Shown: positions 35,837 to 45,219, counted from the first letter of the stretch. The stretch is DNA of 64,000 bases from Aeromicrobium sp. PE09-221 (GCF_002174305.1 NZ_MIJB01000023.1:57968-121967); one strand, 5' to 3'. Program-made: numbers and translations. The notes: a model not told the origin generated them from the letters alone.

Positions 35837-37144
35837 TCAGAGCCAGCCCATCGGGTTCACGGTCTGGCCGTTCTGCAGCACCATGAAGTGCAGGTGGCAA
35901 CCGGTCGAGTAGCCGGTCGTGCCCACGTAGCCGATGACCTGGCCACGCTGTACCTGAGCACCCTGACCCACCGCGTATCGCGAGAGGTGGTTGTACGTCG
36001 TGATGACGCTGACTCCACGCATGACGCCGTGGTTGATGATGACGCGGTTGCCGTAAGCCCCGTTGAAATACTGTTGGATCACGGTGCCCGACGCGGCTGC
36101 GCGGATCGGCGTACCGCAACCCGCGCCGAAGTCGGTGCCGTCGTGAAGCTTGTACACACCTGTGATCGGATGGCGGCGCATGCCATAGGGCGAGGTGATC
36201 GGCGCATTGATCGGGGCGCTCAGGGAGTTTCCTCCGCCGCCGCCACCGCTGCCGCCACCACCGCCGCCACCACCGCCCTGGTTCTGGGCAGCCTCGCGCT
36301 CACGCTGCTTGCGCAGCTCCTCAGCCACGACGGCCTGCATCTGACGTTCCAGCGACGCGCGCTCAGCCTCGAGCGATGCCGCGAGCTGCTCGTCCTCGGC
36401 CTTCGCCGATGCGGCCTCGCGTTCGGCCGAACGACGTGTATCGACCAGCTCGGAGACCTCCGCCGCCTGCGCCTCGGCAGCAGCCGTCAGCTCCTGCATC
36501 CGCACGACATTGGCCTCGGCTTCCTTCTTCTGGGCAGCCACCTGGTCGCGCAGCTCCTCGACGCGCTGCCGCTCGAGCTCGAGCATCACCCGTGAGGCGT
36601 CCAGCTCCTGCATCTTGCCGATCTGAGCATCACCGACAGAATCATTGGCTTGCACACGATCGGAGAAGGTGTTCGGGTCCTCACCCTGCAGCAGTTCGCT
36701 GAAGGCACGCAAGCCCCGGTCGCCTTCCATCACGCTGTCGACGGCGAACTGCTCGACCTCGGACTCCGATGCGGCGAGATCCTTCTCGGCCTTGTCGACC
36801 CGCTCCTCGGCGGCCTCGAGGTCGGCCTCGGCCTTGGCGAGCTCCTCACGCAGCTCGGCATCGCGCGCCTGGGCGACGGCGAGCTCGCCTCGGGTGGCGC
36901 TCAGCACCCCCTCGGCCTCAGCCAGGCGAGCACTCGCCGCGTTCAACGCGGCGCTGGCGTCCTGGTAACGCTTGGTGGAGTGCTCAAGGGCGGCCTGCGC
37001 CTGCTGGCGCTTCTGGTCGTTCTGACCCTGTTGACGACGAATATCGTCCTTGGAGTCGGCAAAGGCCGACGGCGCGGCGAACCCGACCAAGAGGCCGAGC
37101 ACCAGCACCGCCGCGAGCAACGGTTTGCGAGCAGTCGCAAGCAT
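35837..37144 (-). CDS. Secreted coiled-coil M23 peptidase (EnvC/PcsB-like)
   Basis: A 435-residue secreted peptidoglycan hydrolase or hydrolase activator. A signal peptide ([21 protein letters not shown], cleavage near residue 29) is followed by a long coiled coil (~30-285), a Gly/Ser-rich linker and a C-terminal M23 domain. Zinc ligands are in [11 protein letters not shown] and CHLHF. The coiled-coil plus hydrolase form, next to ftsX, matches proteins that FtsEX activates at the septum (EnvC, PcsB, RipC). The start follows a ~70-base leader with a -10 TAGAGT and a GTCACA direct repeat. Confidence 0.88.
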   Translation of the reverse strand: MLATARKPLLAAVLVLGLLVGFAAPSAFADSKDDIRRQQGQNDQKRQQAQAALEHSTKRYQDASAALNAASARLAEAEGVLSATRGELAVAQARDAELREELAKAEADLEAAEERVDKAEKDLAASESEVEQFAVDSVMEGDRGLRAFSELLQGEDPNTFSDRVQANDSVGDAQIGKMQELDASRVMLELERQRVEELRDQVAAQKKEAEANVVRMQELTAAAEAQAAEVSELVDTRRSAEREAASAKAEDEQLAASLEAERASLERQMQAVVAEELRKQREREAAQNQGGGGGGGGGSGGGGGGNSLSAPINAPITSPYGMRRHPITGVYKLHDGTDFGAGCGTPIRAAASGTVIQQYFNGAYGNRVIINHGVMRGVSVITTYNHLSRYAVGQGAQVQRGQVIGYVGTTGYSTGCHLHFMVLQNGQTVNPMGWL

Positions 37145-37198
37145 CGTCTGAACATCCTCGATCCGGGGAAGGTCCCTGTTGGGACGGAATCGAACTCG

Positions 37199-37217
37199 TG
37201 TGACGGATGTGACTCTA
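37199..37217 (-). promoter_or_regulatory. -10 box and GTCACA direct repeat before the M23 gene
   Basis: The minus strand reads TAGAGT (37212-37217) running into GTCACA-TCC-GTCACA (37213-37199). The direct repeat with a nine-base period resembles the loosely defined MtrA recognition pattern from mycobacteria. It covers the -10 and start-site region, which would favour repression. Confidence 0.4.
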
Positions 37218-37278
37218 CGTCATCACCACCCCCTGACGTCCAGGGGCGCGCGGAAAGTCTCAGATCGAAACCCGGTGT

Positions 37279-38193
37279 TCAGACGTTCAGGTACTTGCGC
37301 GTCATCACCAGCGTAGGAATCAGGGCCAGCAGGATCGACAGGGCCGTGGTCCAGCCCATGACGACGAAGGCGTCCTGCCAGCGGACCCAGGTCGTGATCG
37401 TGCCCAGCGTGTCGCGCAGATATCCATAGACGACGAAGTACATGAAGGCCGCCATCCCGCTGGCCGCCAAAGCCGCCGAGACGAGCGCCGCCACCAGCGA
37501 CTCCAGGACGAACGGCAGCTGGATGTGCCAGCTGGAGGCACCCACCAGACGCATGATGCCGATCTCGCGACGACGCGCGAAGGCGGTCATGCGGATCGTA
37601 TTGGAGACCTGCAGGATCGCCGCGATGATGAGCAGCAGGGCCGTGCCGAGCGAGGCCCACTGCAGCTTGTCGAGCATCTCGAACAGCGGACCGAGCAGCT
37701 CACGCAGCGAGTTGACATTGCCGACGCCGTCCATGCCGGACACCTGGCTGACGACACCGTCGAAGTCCTGTGGGTCGGTCAGTGTCACATAGTAGGACTC
37801 CGGGAAGGAGTCGGGGCCGAGGGTCTCCAGTTGGCGCTGGCCGGTCTCGGTCTGGCCGAGCAGCTCGCGGGCCTGCTCGTAGTTCTGCTCGGGGCTGCGC
37901 ACCTCGAAGCTACGTACCTCGGGGTTGGAGTCGAGCGCCTCCTGGACGGCCTGCTGCTGCTCCTCCGTCGCGACGCCGTTGACGCAGGTCGCGGCGGGAG
38001 AGTTCTGGGTGCACAGGTTCACCTGCAGCTGCAGGCGATCGCCGAAGTACTGCTCCGTGCGGTCCGCCTGTGCCTGGATGAGCAGACCCAGCGAAGCCAG
38101 GAGGAGGGAGACGGACATCGTGACGATCAGCGAGATCGTCATGGACGTGTTGCGGGACAGGCTCGCGCGCAGTTCGGAAAGGATCGCTCGCAT
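37279..38193 (-). CDS. ftsX: Cell division protein FtsX
   Basis: Integral membrane partner of FtsE, 304 residues. The first membrane segment (TMSVSLLLASLGLLIQA) is followed by a large extracellular domain of ~150 residues that contacts the peptidoglycan hydrolase, then three C-terminal segments in the FtsX/MacB arrangement, with ARRREIGIMRLVGAS in the cytoplasmic loop. It transmits FtsE ATPase cycles to the M23 hydrolase encoded next. Five bases separate it from ftsE. Confidence 0.95.
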   Translation of the reverse strand: MRAILSELRASLSRNTSMTISLIVTMSVSLLLASLGLLIQAQADRTEQYFGDRLQLQVNLCTQNSPAATCVNGVATEEQQQAVQEALDSNPEVRSFEVRSPEQNYEQARELLGQTETGQRQLETLGPDSFPESYYVTLTDPQDFDGVVSQVSGMDGVGNVNSLRELLGPLFEMLDKLQWASLGTALLLIIAAILQVSNTIRMTAFARRREIGIMRLVGASSWHIQLPFVLESLVAALVSAALAASGMAAFMYFVVYGYLRDTLGTITTWVRWQDAFVVMGWTTALSILLALIPTLVMTRKYLNV

Positions 38194-38198
38194 GATTC

Positions 38199-38888
38199 TC
38201 AGTTCTGGTAGCCGTAGATGCCGCGCGCCTCGTCGCGGACGAGGCGACCCTCGTCGAGCTCGATGACGCGCTTGCGCATCTGGTCGACGATCGAGGAGTC
38301 GTGCGTGGCCATGATGACGGTGGTGTCGGTGCGGTTGATGCGGTCCAACAGCTTCATGATGCCAACGCTCGTGGTCGGGTCGAGGTTGCCGGTGGGCTCA
38401 TCGGCGATGAGGATCTTCGGCCGGTTGACGAAGGCGCGCGCGATCGCGACGCGCTGCTGCTCACCGCCGGAGAGCTCCTCGGGCATGCGATGTCCCTTGC
38501 CCTCCAGACCCACCATCTCGAGGGTCTCGGGGACGAGCTGGTCGATCTCCGCGCGCGGCTTGCCGATGACCTGCAACGCGAAGGCGACATTCTCGGTCAC
38601 GGACTTGTTCGGCAACAGCCGGAAGTCCTGGAATACCGTGCCCACCTCACGGCGCAGCTTCGGCACCTTCCACGACGAGAGCTTGTCGATCTCCTTGCCT
38701 GCGACGTAGACGTGTCCGGTGGTGGGACGTGTCTCGCGCAGGATGAGCCGCAAGAAGGTGGACTTGCCCGATCCGGAGGCGCCGACGAGGAAGACGAACT
38801 CGCCCTTGCTGACCTCGAGGTCGATGCCGTCGAGGGCCGCGCGCTTCTGCCCGGGATAGGTCTTGCTGACCTTGTCGAAGCGAATCAC
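38199..38888 (-). CDS. ftsE: Cell division ATP-binding protein FtsE
   Basis: ABC-type ATPase of 229 residues. Walker A is GASGSGKST (about residue 36), the signature [14 protein letters not shown] near 139, Walker B ILIADEP and the H-loop ATHD. With FtsX it controls septal wall hydrolysis. The start is GTG; a TACACT box seven bases upstream suggests a leaderless transcript for the operon. Confidence 0.95.
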   Translation of the reverse strand: MIRFDKVSKTYPGQKRAALDGIDLEVSKGEFVFLVGASGSGKSTFLRLILRETRPTTGHVYVAGKEIDKLSSWKVPKLRREVGTVFQDFRLLPNKSVTENVAFALQVIGKPRAEIDQLVPETLEMVGLEGKGHRMPEELSGGEQQRVAIARAFVNRPKILIADEPTGNLDPTTSVGIMKLLDRINRTDTTVIMATHDSSIVDQMRKRVIELDEGRLVRDEARGIYGYQN

Positions 38889-39188
38889 CCGACCGAGTGT
38901 AGGTGGAGGACCTGAGAAAACGACGCAGGCACCGGTCGCTCGGGGCGTCTCACCGGGAGGCCGAGCGGAGAGACGGGTGCCGGGCCAGCTATCCCAACGG
39001 CCATCAGAGCCACCCCGACGACCGTCACCAGCGCGGCCCAGCCGACCTGGACCACTCGCCCAGCGGTCCGAGGGGACCTGCTGTCGGCGGTGGACAGGAT
39101 CAGCACCAGCTGCAGTCCGACAACGGGTACCGGCACCGGGCGATGGGCGACGCGGACGCGGCCCTGACCTAGGACGGGCTCTGATCGC
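38889..39188. other. Gap with a possible small membrane-protein frame
   Basis: A minus-strand frame ends at 38885, overlapping the ftsE GTG by four bases (GTGA). It encodes a hydrophobic stretch ([21 protein letters not shown]) preceded by another weaker one ([10 protein letters not shown]). No good start or ribosome-binding site is seen, and I know no family. The ftsE promoter lies inside this frame. It may be a genuine small gene or chance. Confidence 0.3.
38896..38901 (-). promoter_or_regulatory. -10 box (TACACT) for ftsE–ftsX
   Basis: TACACT on the minus strand is followed by seven bases and the GTG start of ftsE. Confidence 0.45.
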
Positions 39189-39752
39189 TCAACGCAGGGG
39201 CACGAAGCTGAACGTGCCGTGACGGGTGATGTCGATGTCCTCTCCGCCGCGCTGCACACGGAGCATGTCGGCGCCCACGGGCACGACCATCACGCCGCCC
39301 TCGGCCAGCTGGCCTACGAGAGCGGAGGGCAGCTCTCGCGCGGCGGCGGAGACGAGGATGCGGTCGTAGGGGGCTTGGTCGGGAGCGCCGAGCACCCCCT
39401 CCTCGGCAGGGCTGATACTCGTCCAGTCCATGCCGTACCGGGCGAGGTTCCCAGCACCGAAGCGCACCAGTTCAGGTTCGAGTTCCACGCCGATAACGAG
39501 ACCATCAGGGCCGACGAGATGGCCGAGCAGAGCGGTGGTCCATCCCGAGCCGCTGCCGACATCCAGCACCCGGTGACCGGGACGGACATCGAGGAGTTCC
39601 AGCATGACCCGGACCGTGTAGGGCTGAGAGTTGGTCTGTCCGTGACCGATCGCCACCGGCTCGTCGACGCCCGCGTCAGCGCGTCGATCCGGCGGCAGGA
39701 AGTCCGCCCGATCGACCTCGGCGAACGCTCTGGCGAGGTCCGACTCGTCCAT
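39189..39752 (-). CDS. Protein-L-isoaspartate O-methyltransferase family
   Basis: A 187-residue SAM-dependent methyltransferase. DEPVAIGHGQTNSQPYTVRVMLELL is the PCMT signature region, and LDVGSGSGWTTALL is SAM motif I. It would repair isoaspartyl residues in aged proteins; divergent actinobacterial homologues may act on other substrates. It is shorter than the ~210-residue enteric enzyme, mainly at the N-terminus. A TAGGCT box lies six bases before the ATG. Confidence 0.85.
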   Translation of the reverse strand: MDESDLARAFAEVDRADFLPPDRRADAGVDEPVAIGHGQTNSQPYTVRVMLELLDVRPGHRVLDVGSGSGWTTALLGHLVGPDGLVIGVELEPELVRFGAGNLARYGMDWTSISPAEEGVLGAPDQAPYDRILVSAAARELPSALVGQLAEGGVMVVPVGADMLRVQRGGEDIDITRHGTFSFVPLR

Positions 39753-39758
39753 ACCGCG

Positions 39759-39764
39759 AGCCTA
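39759..39764 (-). promoter_or_regulatory. -10 box (TAGGCT) for the PCMT gene
   Basis: TAGGCT, six bases, then the ATG at 39752 on the minus strand. Confidence 0.5.
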
Positions 39765-39793
39765 CGTCCGCCCCGCGCCCCCGCGCCAGATGG

Positions 39794-40906
39794 TCAGGCC
39801 TTGACCTGCTGGCCGCGACGCCAACGGATGCCGGACTCGATGAAGTCGTCGATCTCGCCATCGAGGACGGCCTGGGTATTGCCGGTCTCATGCTCGGTAC
39901 GCAGATCCTTGACCATCTGGTACGGGTTGAGCACGTAATTGCGCATCTGGTCGCCCCATGAGGCCGCGACATCGCCGCGCAACTCATCGAGTTGCGCCCG
40001 CTCCTCGGCCTTCTTCAGCGCGAGCAGCTTGGCCTTCAAGATGACCATCGCGCTGGCCTTGTTCTGCAGCTGCGACTTCTCGTTCTGACAGCTCACCACG
40101 ACTCCGGTGGGGATATGGGTGAGCCGGACCGCGGAGTCGGTCGTGTTGACGCTCTGCCCGCCGGGACCGCTGGAGCGGTAAACGTCGACGCGGATCTCTT
40201 CGTCGGGGATGTCGATGTCATCGGTGGCCTCCAGCACCGGCACGACCTCGACCGCGGCGAATGAGGTCTGCCGACGGCCCTGGTTGTCGAACGGAGAGAT
40301 GCGCACGAGGCGGTGTGTGCCGGCCTCGACCGACAGCGTGCCGTAGGCATAGGGAGCCTTGACGGCGAAGGTGGTGGACTTGAGCCCCGCCTCTTCGGCG
40401 TAGGAGGTGTCGTAGACCTCGACCGGGTAGTCATGACGCTCAGCCCATCGCACGTACATCCGTTGCAGCATCTCCGCGAAATCAGCCGCATCGACGCCGC
40501 CCGCACCGGATCGGATCGTCACGAGTGCCTCGCGCTCGTCGAACTCACCGGAGAGAAGCGTGCGCACCTCGAGGCTCTCGATAGCGCTGGCGAGCCGGTT
40601 GATCTCCGCCTCGGCCTCGGCGCGCGAGTCCGCATCGCCCTCCTCAGCCGCGAGCTCGAGGAGAACCCCCACGTCCTCGAGGCGCTGGCGCAGAGAGGTG
40701 GCGCGCTCGAGCTCGGCTTGGAGGACGGACAGCCGACCGGTAACCCGTTGCGCATTGGCCTGGTCGTCCCACAGGTCTGGAGCGCCGACCTGCTCCTGCA
40801 GCTCGGCGATCTCGGCGCGGATCGCGTCGAGATCGAGCACCTTCTCGATCGACGCCATGGTCGCGTCGAGGTGCTTCAGACGTTCGGACAGATCAGGAAG
40901 AGCCAC
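39794..40906 (-). CDS. prfB: Peptide chain release factor 2
   Basis: A 370-residue release factor for UAA and UGA. It has the codon-recognition motif SPF ([18 protein letters not shown]) and the catalytic GGQ ([14 protein letters not shown]). The frame is continuous, with no programmed +1 frameshift site near codon 25 as in enterobacteria. It begins with GTG, six bases after a TAACCT box. It lies upstream of the ftsEX–smpB region, a common actinobacterial arrangement. Confidence 0.96.
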   Translation of the reverse strand: MALPDLSERLKHLDATMASIEKVLDLDAIRAEIAELQEQVGAPDLWDDQANAQRVTGRLSVLQAELERATSLRQRLEDVGVLLELAAEEGDADSRAEAEAEINRLASAIESLEVRTLLSGEFDEREALVTIRSGAGGVDAADFAEMLQRMYVRWAERHDYPVEVYDTSYAEEAGLKSTTFAVKAPYAYGTLSVEAGTHRLVRISPFDNQGRRQTSFAAVEVVPVLEATDDIDIPDEEIRVDVYRSSGPGGQSVNTTDSAVRLTHIPTGVVVSCQNEKSQLQNKASAMVILKAKLLALKKAEERAQLDELRGDVAASWGDQMRNYVLNPYQMVKDLRTEHETGNTQAVLDGEIDDFIESGIRWRRGQQVKA

Positions 40907-40912
40907 CCTGGC

Positions 40913-40918
40913 AGGTTA
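40913..40918 (-). promoter_or_regulatory. -10 box (TAACCT) for prfB
   Basis: TAACCT on the minus strand, six bases before the GTG at 40906. Confidence 0.45.
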
Positions 40919-40961
40919 TCGCCTGGCACGAACCGGCAGCCACTCACGTGTCCCACGGCGG

Positions 40962-41369
40962 TCACTGACCGGCGAAGCGCAACTGCGCGGTCGATTCGGC
41001 GGCGATACCCACGTCCCCGCTCCATCCGGGCGGGCGGAGTGGAAGCGTGTAGCGACGATCGAGGCGAACGGTCACCATGTCACCCTGCACCACCACGTCC
41101 ACCCCGGTGTCGGAGGGGACCACCGACCGTGTCAACGCCGTGGCCTCACGCAGATCGAGGACGATCGCGGAGCCGGGATCCCCGCCGAGATACAGCTGGT
41201 CTCGGGCCAGGCCGTCGGCCGCGGTGAGTGCCGCCCTGTCCGCGAGGTTCATCAGGTCGCGTCGCTCGAGGAAAGCGGCCGAGGCGTTGACCACCACGAC
41301 GGTCAGCAGCCCGAGCACCACCAGCAGGCCGATGGCCAGGATCGTGGTGTTACCGGCATCACGCCTCAT
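40962..41369 (-). CDS. TadG-like (Rv3654c-type) pilus assembly protein
   Basis: A 135-residue membrane-anchored protein with one N-terminal segment (TILAIGLLVVLGLLTVVVVNASAAFLERRDLMNLADRAALTAADG). The pattern of a short polar start, a segment and then LADRAALTAADG is typical of the helicase/secretion-neighbourhood TadG/Rv3654c-like proteins of actinobacterial Tad loci. It is the last gene of the operon, overlapping the TadE-like gene by four bases (ATGA). Exact role is unknown; probably a minor pseudopilin. Confidence 0.78.
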   Translation of the reverse strand: MRRDAGNTTILAIGLLVVLGLLTVVVVNASAAFLERRDLMNLADRAALTAADGLARDQLYLGGDPGSAIVLDLREATALTRSVVPSDTGVDVVVQGDMVTVRLDRRYTLPLRPPGWSGDVGIAAESTAQLRFAGQ

Positions 41370-41782
41370 GGCGCACCGCGATAGGCGCCGAATGGCTCGG
41401 CATGCGTCGAGCTGATGTCGATCCCGGCCAACGAGCTTCCCCAGGCGTCCGGCACCCAGGGGAGCGACTGCCGTGTCGTCACGACGACCTCGACGCGACC
41501 ACCGGGCTCGAAACAGGCCGGGATGCAGAGCAGTTCGACCTGCGGCCGCTCGCCGGCGTGGAAATCACGCCAGGTCACCTCGACCGCCCGCTGGGCCAGG
41601 CGGTGTGCGGTGGGTTCGTCGGAGGCCTGGACAAAGGCTCGCGTGGCAGCGGCACTCGCGGTGGTCGCGGCATAGGCCGTGCGCTGTGTGTCGAAGACGG
41701 CCACGACGGCGTAGACGAAGGGCACCAGCAACAGCACGACGAGCCACGTCAGCTCGATCGTGGCGCTCCCCCGTTCCCTCAC
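41366..41782 (-). CDS. TadE-like pseudopilin
   Basis: A 138-residue protein beginning MRERGSATIELTWLVVLLLVPFVYAVVAVFDTQRTAYAATTASAAATRAF. The short charged leader, a Glu five residues into the hydrophobic stretch (SATIE) and a single segment match TadE-like pseudopilins. The C-terminal part has one disulfide-capable pair (LLCIPACF). The GTG start overlaps the preceding TadE-like gene by four bases. Confidence 0.8.
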   Translation of the reverse strand: MRERGSATIELTWLVVLLLVPFVYAVVAVFDTQRTAYAATTASAAATRAFVQASDEPTAHRLAQRAVEVTWRDFHAGERPQVELLCIPACFEPGGRVEVVVTTRQSLPWVPDAWGSSLAGIDISSTHAEPFGAYRGAP

Positions 41783-42156
41783 GGCTGCTCCTGGACGACG
41801 GCATGGCCCGACATGGTGAGCGGGATGCCCGGACCGGCCACGCCGAGCGGCGGGACCTCCGCATGCATCGTCACCTGGACGACGGGGAGCCCATCGAGGG
41901 TCGTGCGGGTCGCGGTGATGTCGTCGGCGAAGCGCGCCGCCAGCGTCGTGTCGGCGAGGCGACGCGCGCTCCGCTCGGCATCGGCGACACTGGCTCCGAG
42001 CGGTGCACCGGCTCGGGCTCCCTCCGCGGCCGCCGCCGTCAGGGTCGAGCGCACATGCGCGAGCAGGGCGAGCTGGACGATGCCGATCACGATCGGCAGG
42101 ACCACCACGAGCGCCAGGACGAACTCCGGCACGGCGGCACCGCGCTCACGGCTCAC
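41779..42156 (-). CDS. TadE family pseudopilin
   Basis: A 125-residue TadE-domain protein: SRERGAAVPEFVLALVVVLPIVIGIVQLALLAHVRSTLTAAAAEGARAG. The Glu in AAVPEFVLA is the conserved residue of class IVb prepilin-like leaders. The GTG at 42156 is used because it overlaps the Flp pilin stop (GTGA) and upstream frame extension runs across the pilin gene. Confidence 0.83.
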   Translation of the reverse strand: MSRERGAAVPEFVLALVVVLPIVIGIVQLALLAHVRSTLTAAAAEGARAGAPLGASVADAERSARRLADTTLAARFADDITATRTTLDGLPVVQVTMHAEVPPLGVAGPGIPLTMSGHAVVQEQP

Positions 42157-42317
42157 CCTCCGACGGCGCTCAACGCGCTGTCGAGCATCGCGCTGAGCCG
42201 GGGCCCCGCGATCGCCGTCAGTGCCGCCACCAGTCCCGCCGTCATGATCGTCACCATGACCCAGCCGGGCACGTCCCCTTGTTCGTCTCGGGGACGGTCG
42301 ATCCATCGTCGCAGCAT
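42153..42317 (-). CDS. Flp-type pilin (DUF4244-like small pilin)
   Basis: A 54-residue pilin. A basic and acidic start (LRRWIDRPRDEQGDVPGW) precedes one hydrophobic segment (VMVTIMTAGLVAALTAIAG) and a short tail. Position between the tadC-like and tadE-like genes and size identify it as the major Flp/Tad pilin. The usual Gly-x4-Glu processing site is not obvious, which agrees with the divergent actinobacterial DUF4244-type group. GAGGAAG precedes the ATG. Confidence 0.75.
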   Translation of the reverse strand: MLRRWIDRPRDEQGDVPGWVMVTIMTAGLVAALTAIAGPRLSAMLDSALSAVGG

Positions 42318-42337
42318 CGTTCTTCCTCTCGGTGTTG

Positions 42338-43237
42338 TCAGAGACCGGATGTGAGGGTGAGGCTGACCCACCCGGGATAGAAGGCAAAGATCACGGTGAC
42401 CGGGAGAACGAGGAAGACGACGGGGATCATCATTGTGATCTCCCGGCGGCCCGCGGACTCCACGAGTGCGCGACGCCCGGCATCCCGGACATCGGCGGAC
42501 TGGGCGTGCAGGACATCCACGAGAGGCGTGCCACGTTCGACCGCGACGGCCATCGCCTCGGCGAAACGCGCGATGCTCGGCACGCCCGTCCGGCGGCCGA
42601 GCGCGGCGAAGGCGTCCGGTACCGGCGTGCCCGAACGGATGTCGGCGAGGAGCCGCACGAACTCATCGCCCAGCGGACCACGCAGTCGCGCGGCGACCCG
42701 CTCGACCGCGGCCCGTGGACTCTCCCCCGCCGCGACAGCCAGGGCGAGCAGATCAGCAGCAACGGGGAACTCCCTCACCAGGCGCTGCTCTCGATCGCGG
42801 ACCCGGGCCGTGAGCCGTCGATCGCAGACGAAGACGCCGAACAGTCCACCGGCGAGGCAGAGGACGAGCATCGGCACGAGGGACGCGCCGCGGGCCGATG
42901 CCGCCAGCGCGATGGCGAAGGCTCCTCCGAAGCCGGCTAGACCCCACTGAGCCTGCTGCATGCGGAACTCCTCGAGCTCACCCGGATCCCCAGCACGTAC
43001 GAGCCTCCGGGAGACACTCGGACCGCTACCGACGAGCTCGCCCACCCTGGTGGTGGTAGCCCGCCAGATCGCCACCAGCCGGGGACCGAAGGTCTCCATC
43101 GCGGGATCGTGCACCCGCAGATCACGTACATAGGGCCCCACACGGACCATCAGCGCCGGACGACGACTCTCGCGCCAGGCCACCACCACCAGCACGAGTC
43201 CGGTACTGAAGAGGAGGCCGATGAGCGCGCCGATCAC
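42338..43237 (-). CDS. TadC-like type II secretion F-domain protein
   Basis: A 299-residue inner-membrane platform protein. An N-terminal segment, a pair of middle segments (WGLAGFGGAFAIALA; LVPMLVLCLAGGLFGVFV) and a C-terminal segment flank the T2SSF domain (EFPVAADLLALAVAAGESPRAAVERVAARL, SGTPVPDAFAALGRRTGVPSIARFAEAMAVAVERGTPL). It works with TadB to anchor the assembly ATPase. The ATG overlaps the tadB stop by four bases. Confidence 0.86.
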   Translation of the reverse strand: MIGALIGLLFSTGLVLVVVAWRESRRPALMVRVGPYVRDLRVHDPAMETFGPRLVAIWRATTTRVGELVGSGPSVSRRLVRAGDPGELEEFRMQQAQWGLAGFGGAFAIALAASARGASLVPMLVLCLAGGLFGVFVCDRRLTARVRDREQRLVREFPVAADLLALAVAAGESPRAAVERVAARLRGPLGDEFVRLLADIRSGTPVPDAFAALGRRTGVPSIARFAEAMAVAVERGTPLVDVLHAQSADVRDAGRRALVESAGRREITMMIPVVFLVLPVTVIFAFYPGWVSLTLTSGL

Positions 43238-44046
43238 GCCAACACCCGGTCCTCGAGGGGCAGTCTGCCCGCACGCAGCATCAACCGATACGCCACCAGG
43301 CAGCTCACGGCACCGCCGACGAGCACGACGACGCCCGTCGGCTCACCGAACCTTCCGATCACCTCACGCTGGCCGCTCATGAACACGAGGACCAGCCACG
43401 GCGCGGCGACGGCCAACCGCGCCCCGGAGACGGTCCACGACTGGCGTGCCTCCAGTTCGCCTCGGGTGCGCTGGTCGTCACGGATATATCCCGCCAAGGA
43501 GCGAAGCATGCGACCGAGATCGCCTCCACCGACCTCGCGGGCGAGCCGGAGCGCTTCGACCACCCGGTCACCCGTCGGGTCCGCCAGGCGTTCCTTGAGC
43601 AGTTCGAGGCTTTCCACGAAACGGCCGGAGGACTGATAGTCGCGGGCGAACGCCGCGAAGGGTTCGCGTAAGGGTTCGGGACCGTGCTCGGCCAGGCTGA
43701 TGACCGACTCGGGGAGCGACATGCCGGCGCGCACCGCCGAGGCCAACTGGTCGACCGCGTCCGGCCACGCCTGAGCCTGCTCGCGACGCCGGCGCCTCTC
43801 CACGCTCTGGGTGATCGTCATCGGCGCCACCGCGCCGGCGAGGCCGGCTATCGCGCCGATCGCCGGGACACCGGTCACGGCAGTGACCACCAGCGCGCCG
43901 ATGAGCCCGATCAGTGCGCCCACGCCGATCCAGGCCCAAGGCACGTTCCGCGAGCGGGTCCGACGCCGGGCAGGCGCCTGGGAGCTGTCGGCGGTGAGGA
44001 TGAGCAGGAGCCCGACCCCGGCGGTGAAGCCGATCAGTGCGCCCAC
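43234..44046 (-). CDS. TadB-like type II secretion F-domain protein
   Basis: A 270-residue membrane protein. Two N-terminal segments, the T2SSF domain (AWPDAVDQLASAVRAGMSLPESVISLAEHGPEPLREPFAAFARDYQSSG, LREVGGG-like EALRLAREVGGGDLGRMLRSLAGYI) and a C-terminal pair of segments. The GTG start lies 13 bases inside the tadA end, giving strong coupling. Partner of the TadC-like protein in the pilus platform. Confidence 0.85.
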   Translation of the reverse strand: MGALIGFTAGVGLLLILTADSSQAPARRRTRSRNVPWAWIGVGALIGLIGALVVTAVTGVPAIGAIAGLAGAVAPMTITQSVERRRRREQAQAWPDAVDQLASAVRAGMSLPESVISLAEHGPEPLREPFAAFARDYQSSGRFVESLELLKERLADPTGDRVVEALRLAREVGGGDLGRMLRSLAGYIRDDQRTRGELEARQSWTVSGARLAVAAPWLVLVFMSGQREVIGRFGEPTGVVVLVGGAVSCLVAYRLMLRAGRLPLEDRVLA

Positions 44047-45197
44047 GTCGGCTCCTCCCGGACCCGGCAGTCCGCCAGCGCGTCGTACACCGTCTCGGTC
44101 TCGATTACATCGCCCTCGATACGGCCGGTGACGCGGATGACCTCGCGTACCGCGCGCCGACCATCCGCGCCGATGGCGGTATGGACCACGAGGTCCACAC
44201 ACGAGGCGACCGTCGGTACGACGAACCGCGCGGAGATGTTCTCCCCGGCGAGCAGCGGCAGCGTGCACAGCTTGGTCAGCGCCTGCAGCGCGGAGCTCGC
44301 GTGCACCGTGGCCATGCCCGGAAGGCCGGCATTGAGGGCCAACAGCAGGTCAAGGGCCTCTGCTGCGCGCACCTCGCCGACGATGATCCGGCTCGGTCGC
44401 ATCCGCAGAGCCTCCTTGACCAAGGTGCGCAGCGTGATCTCACCGGTGCCCTCGAGGCCGGCCTGCCGCGTCTGCAGGGCCACCCAGTCAGGATGAGCAC
44501 AGCGCAGCTCGAAGACCTCCTCGACCGAGATCAGCCGCTGGCTTCCCGGGATCGTGCCGGCCAGACAGTTCACCAGCGTGGTCTTGCCCGCCTGGGTGCC
44601 TCCCGAGACGATGATGTTGTCGCCGTCCACGACCGCTGCGCGCAGCAGCCCGGCGAGCTCGGTGTCGATCGTGCCGAGCGAGATGAGGTCCTCGAGCGAG
44701 GATGCCTTGGTCACGAACTTGCGGATGTTGACCGCGGTGAAGTCGCGCGCGATGCCGCTCAATGCGACGTGGAGACGGTGCCCCCCAGGCAGCATCGCGT
44801 CGACGAAGGGCTGGCTGAGATCGAGCCGACGCCCGGTGCTGGAGAGCATCCGCTCGACCAGCTCCCGCACACGCTCAGCGGTGAGCCGGACGGAGGTCAG
44901 CTCGTGTCGGCCGTCGCGGGCGATGAAGACCCGGTCCGGCTCGTTGATCCAGATCTCCTCGACCTCATCGTCCTCGAAGAATCGCTGCAACGGGCCGAAG
45001 CCGGCCGCATCGGCCACCAGCTGGCCGACCACCATGTCAGGATCATCGAGGGAACGAACGGCGCCGGTGAGGCTGCGCGCCTCGTGCTCGGTCACCACAT
45101 CGACCGCCGCCGCACGCACGGCCTCGACATCGTCGGCCGGATCGATACGCCGCTCGCGCACGAGCCGACGCACCTGTTGCGCCAATGCCTGGTCCAC
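44034..45197 (-). CDS. TadA/CpaF pilus assembly ATPase
   Basis: A 387-residue hexameric ATPase that powers Flp pilus assembly. The N-terminal domain (to ~150) precedes the core with Walker A GGTQAGKTTLVN (about residue 198), Asp box ISVEEVFELRC, Walker B PSRIIVGEVRAAEALDLLLALNAG and the His box GMATVHASSA. First gene of the seven-gene tad operon. No TadZ/CpaE, RcpC/CpaB or prepilin peptidase gene is present in the window. The GTG has GAAGGACC upstream. Confidence 0.9.
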   Translation of the reverse strand: MDQALAQQVRRLVRERRIDPADDVEAVRAAAVDVVTEHEARSLTGAVRSLDDPDMVVGQLVADAAGFGPLQRFFEDDEVEEIWINEPDRVFIARDGRHELTSVRLTAERVRELVERMLSSTGRRLDLSQPFVDAMLPGGHRLHVALSGIARDFTAVNIRKFVTKASSLEDLISLGTIDTELAGLLRAAVVDGDNIIVSGGTQAGKTTLVNCLAGTIPGSQRLISVEEVFELRCAHPDWVALQTRQAGLEGTGEITLRTLVKEALRMRPSRIIVGEVRAAEALDLLLALNAGLPGMATVHASSALQALTKLCTLPLLAGENISARFVVPTVASCVDLVVHTAIGADGRRAVREVIRVTGRIEGDVIETETVYDALADCRVREEPTWAH

Positions 45198-45219
45198 GGT
45201 CCTTCACCCCCCGATGAGA

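Noticed and set aside
36225..36290. Short GC-rich repeat as a repeat array or CRISPR
   Set aside because: It encodes the Gly/Ser linker of the M23 peptidase; codon repetition explains it. No CRISPR array is present in the window.
39794..40906. Programmed frameshift in prfB
   Set aside because: The release factor 2 frame is continuous from GTG to stop, with no in-frame UGA near codon 25.
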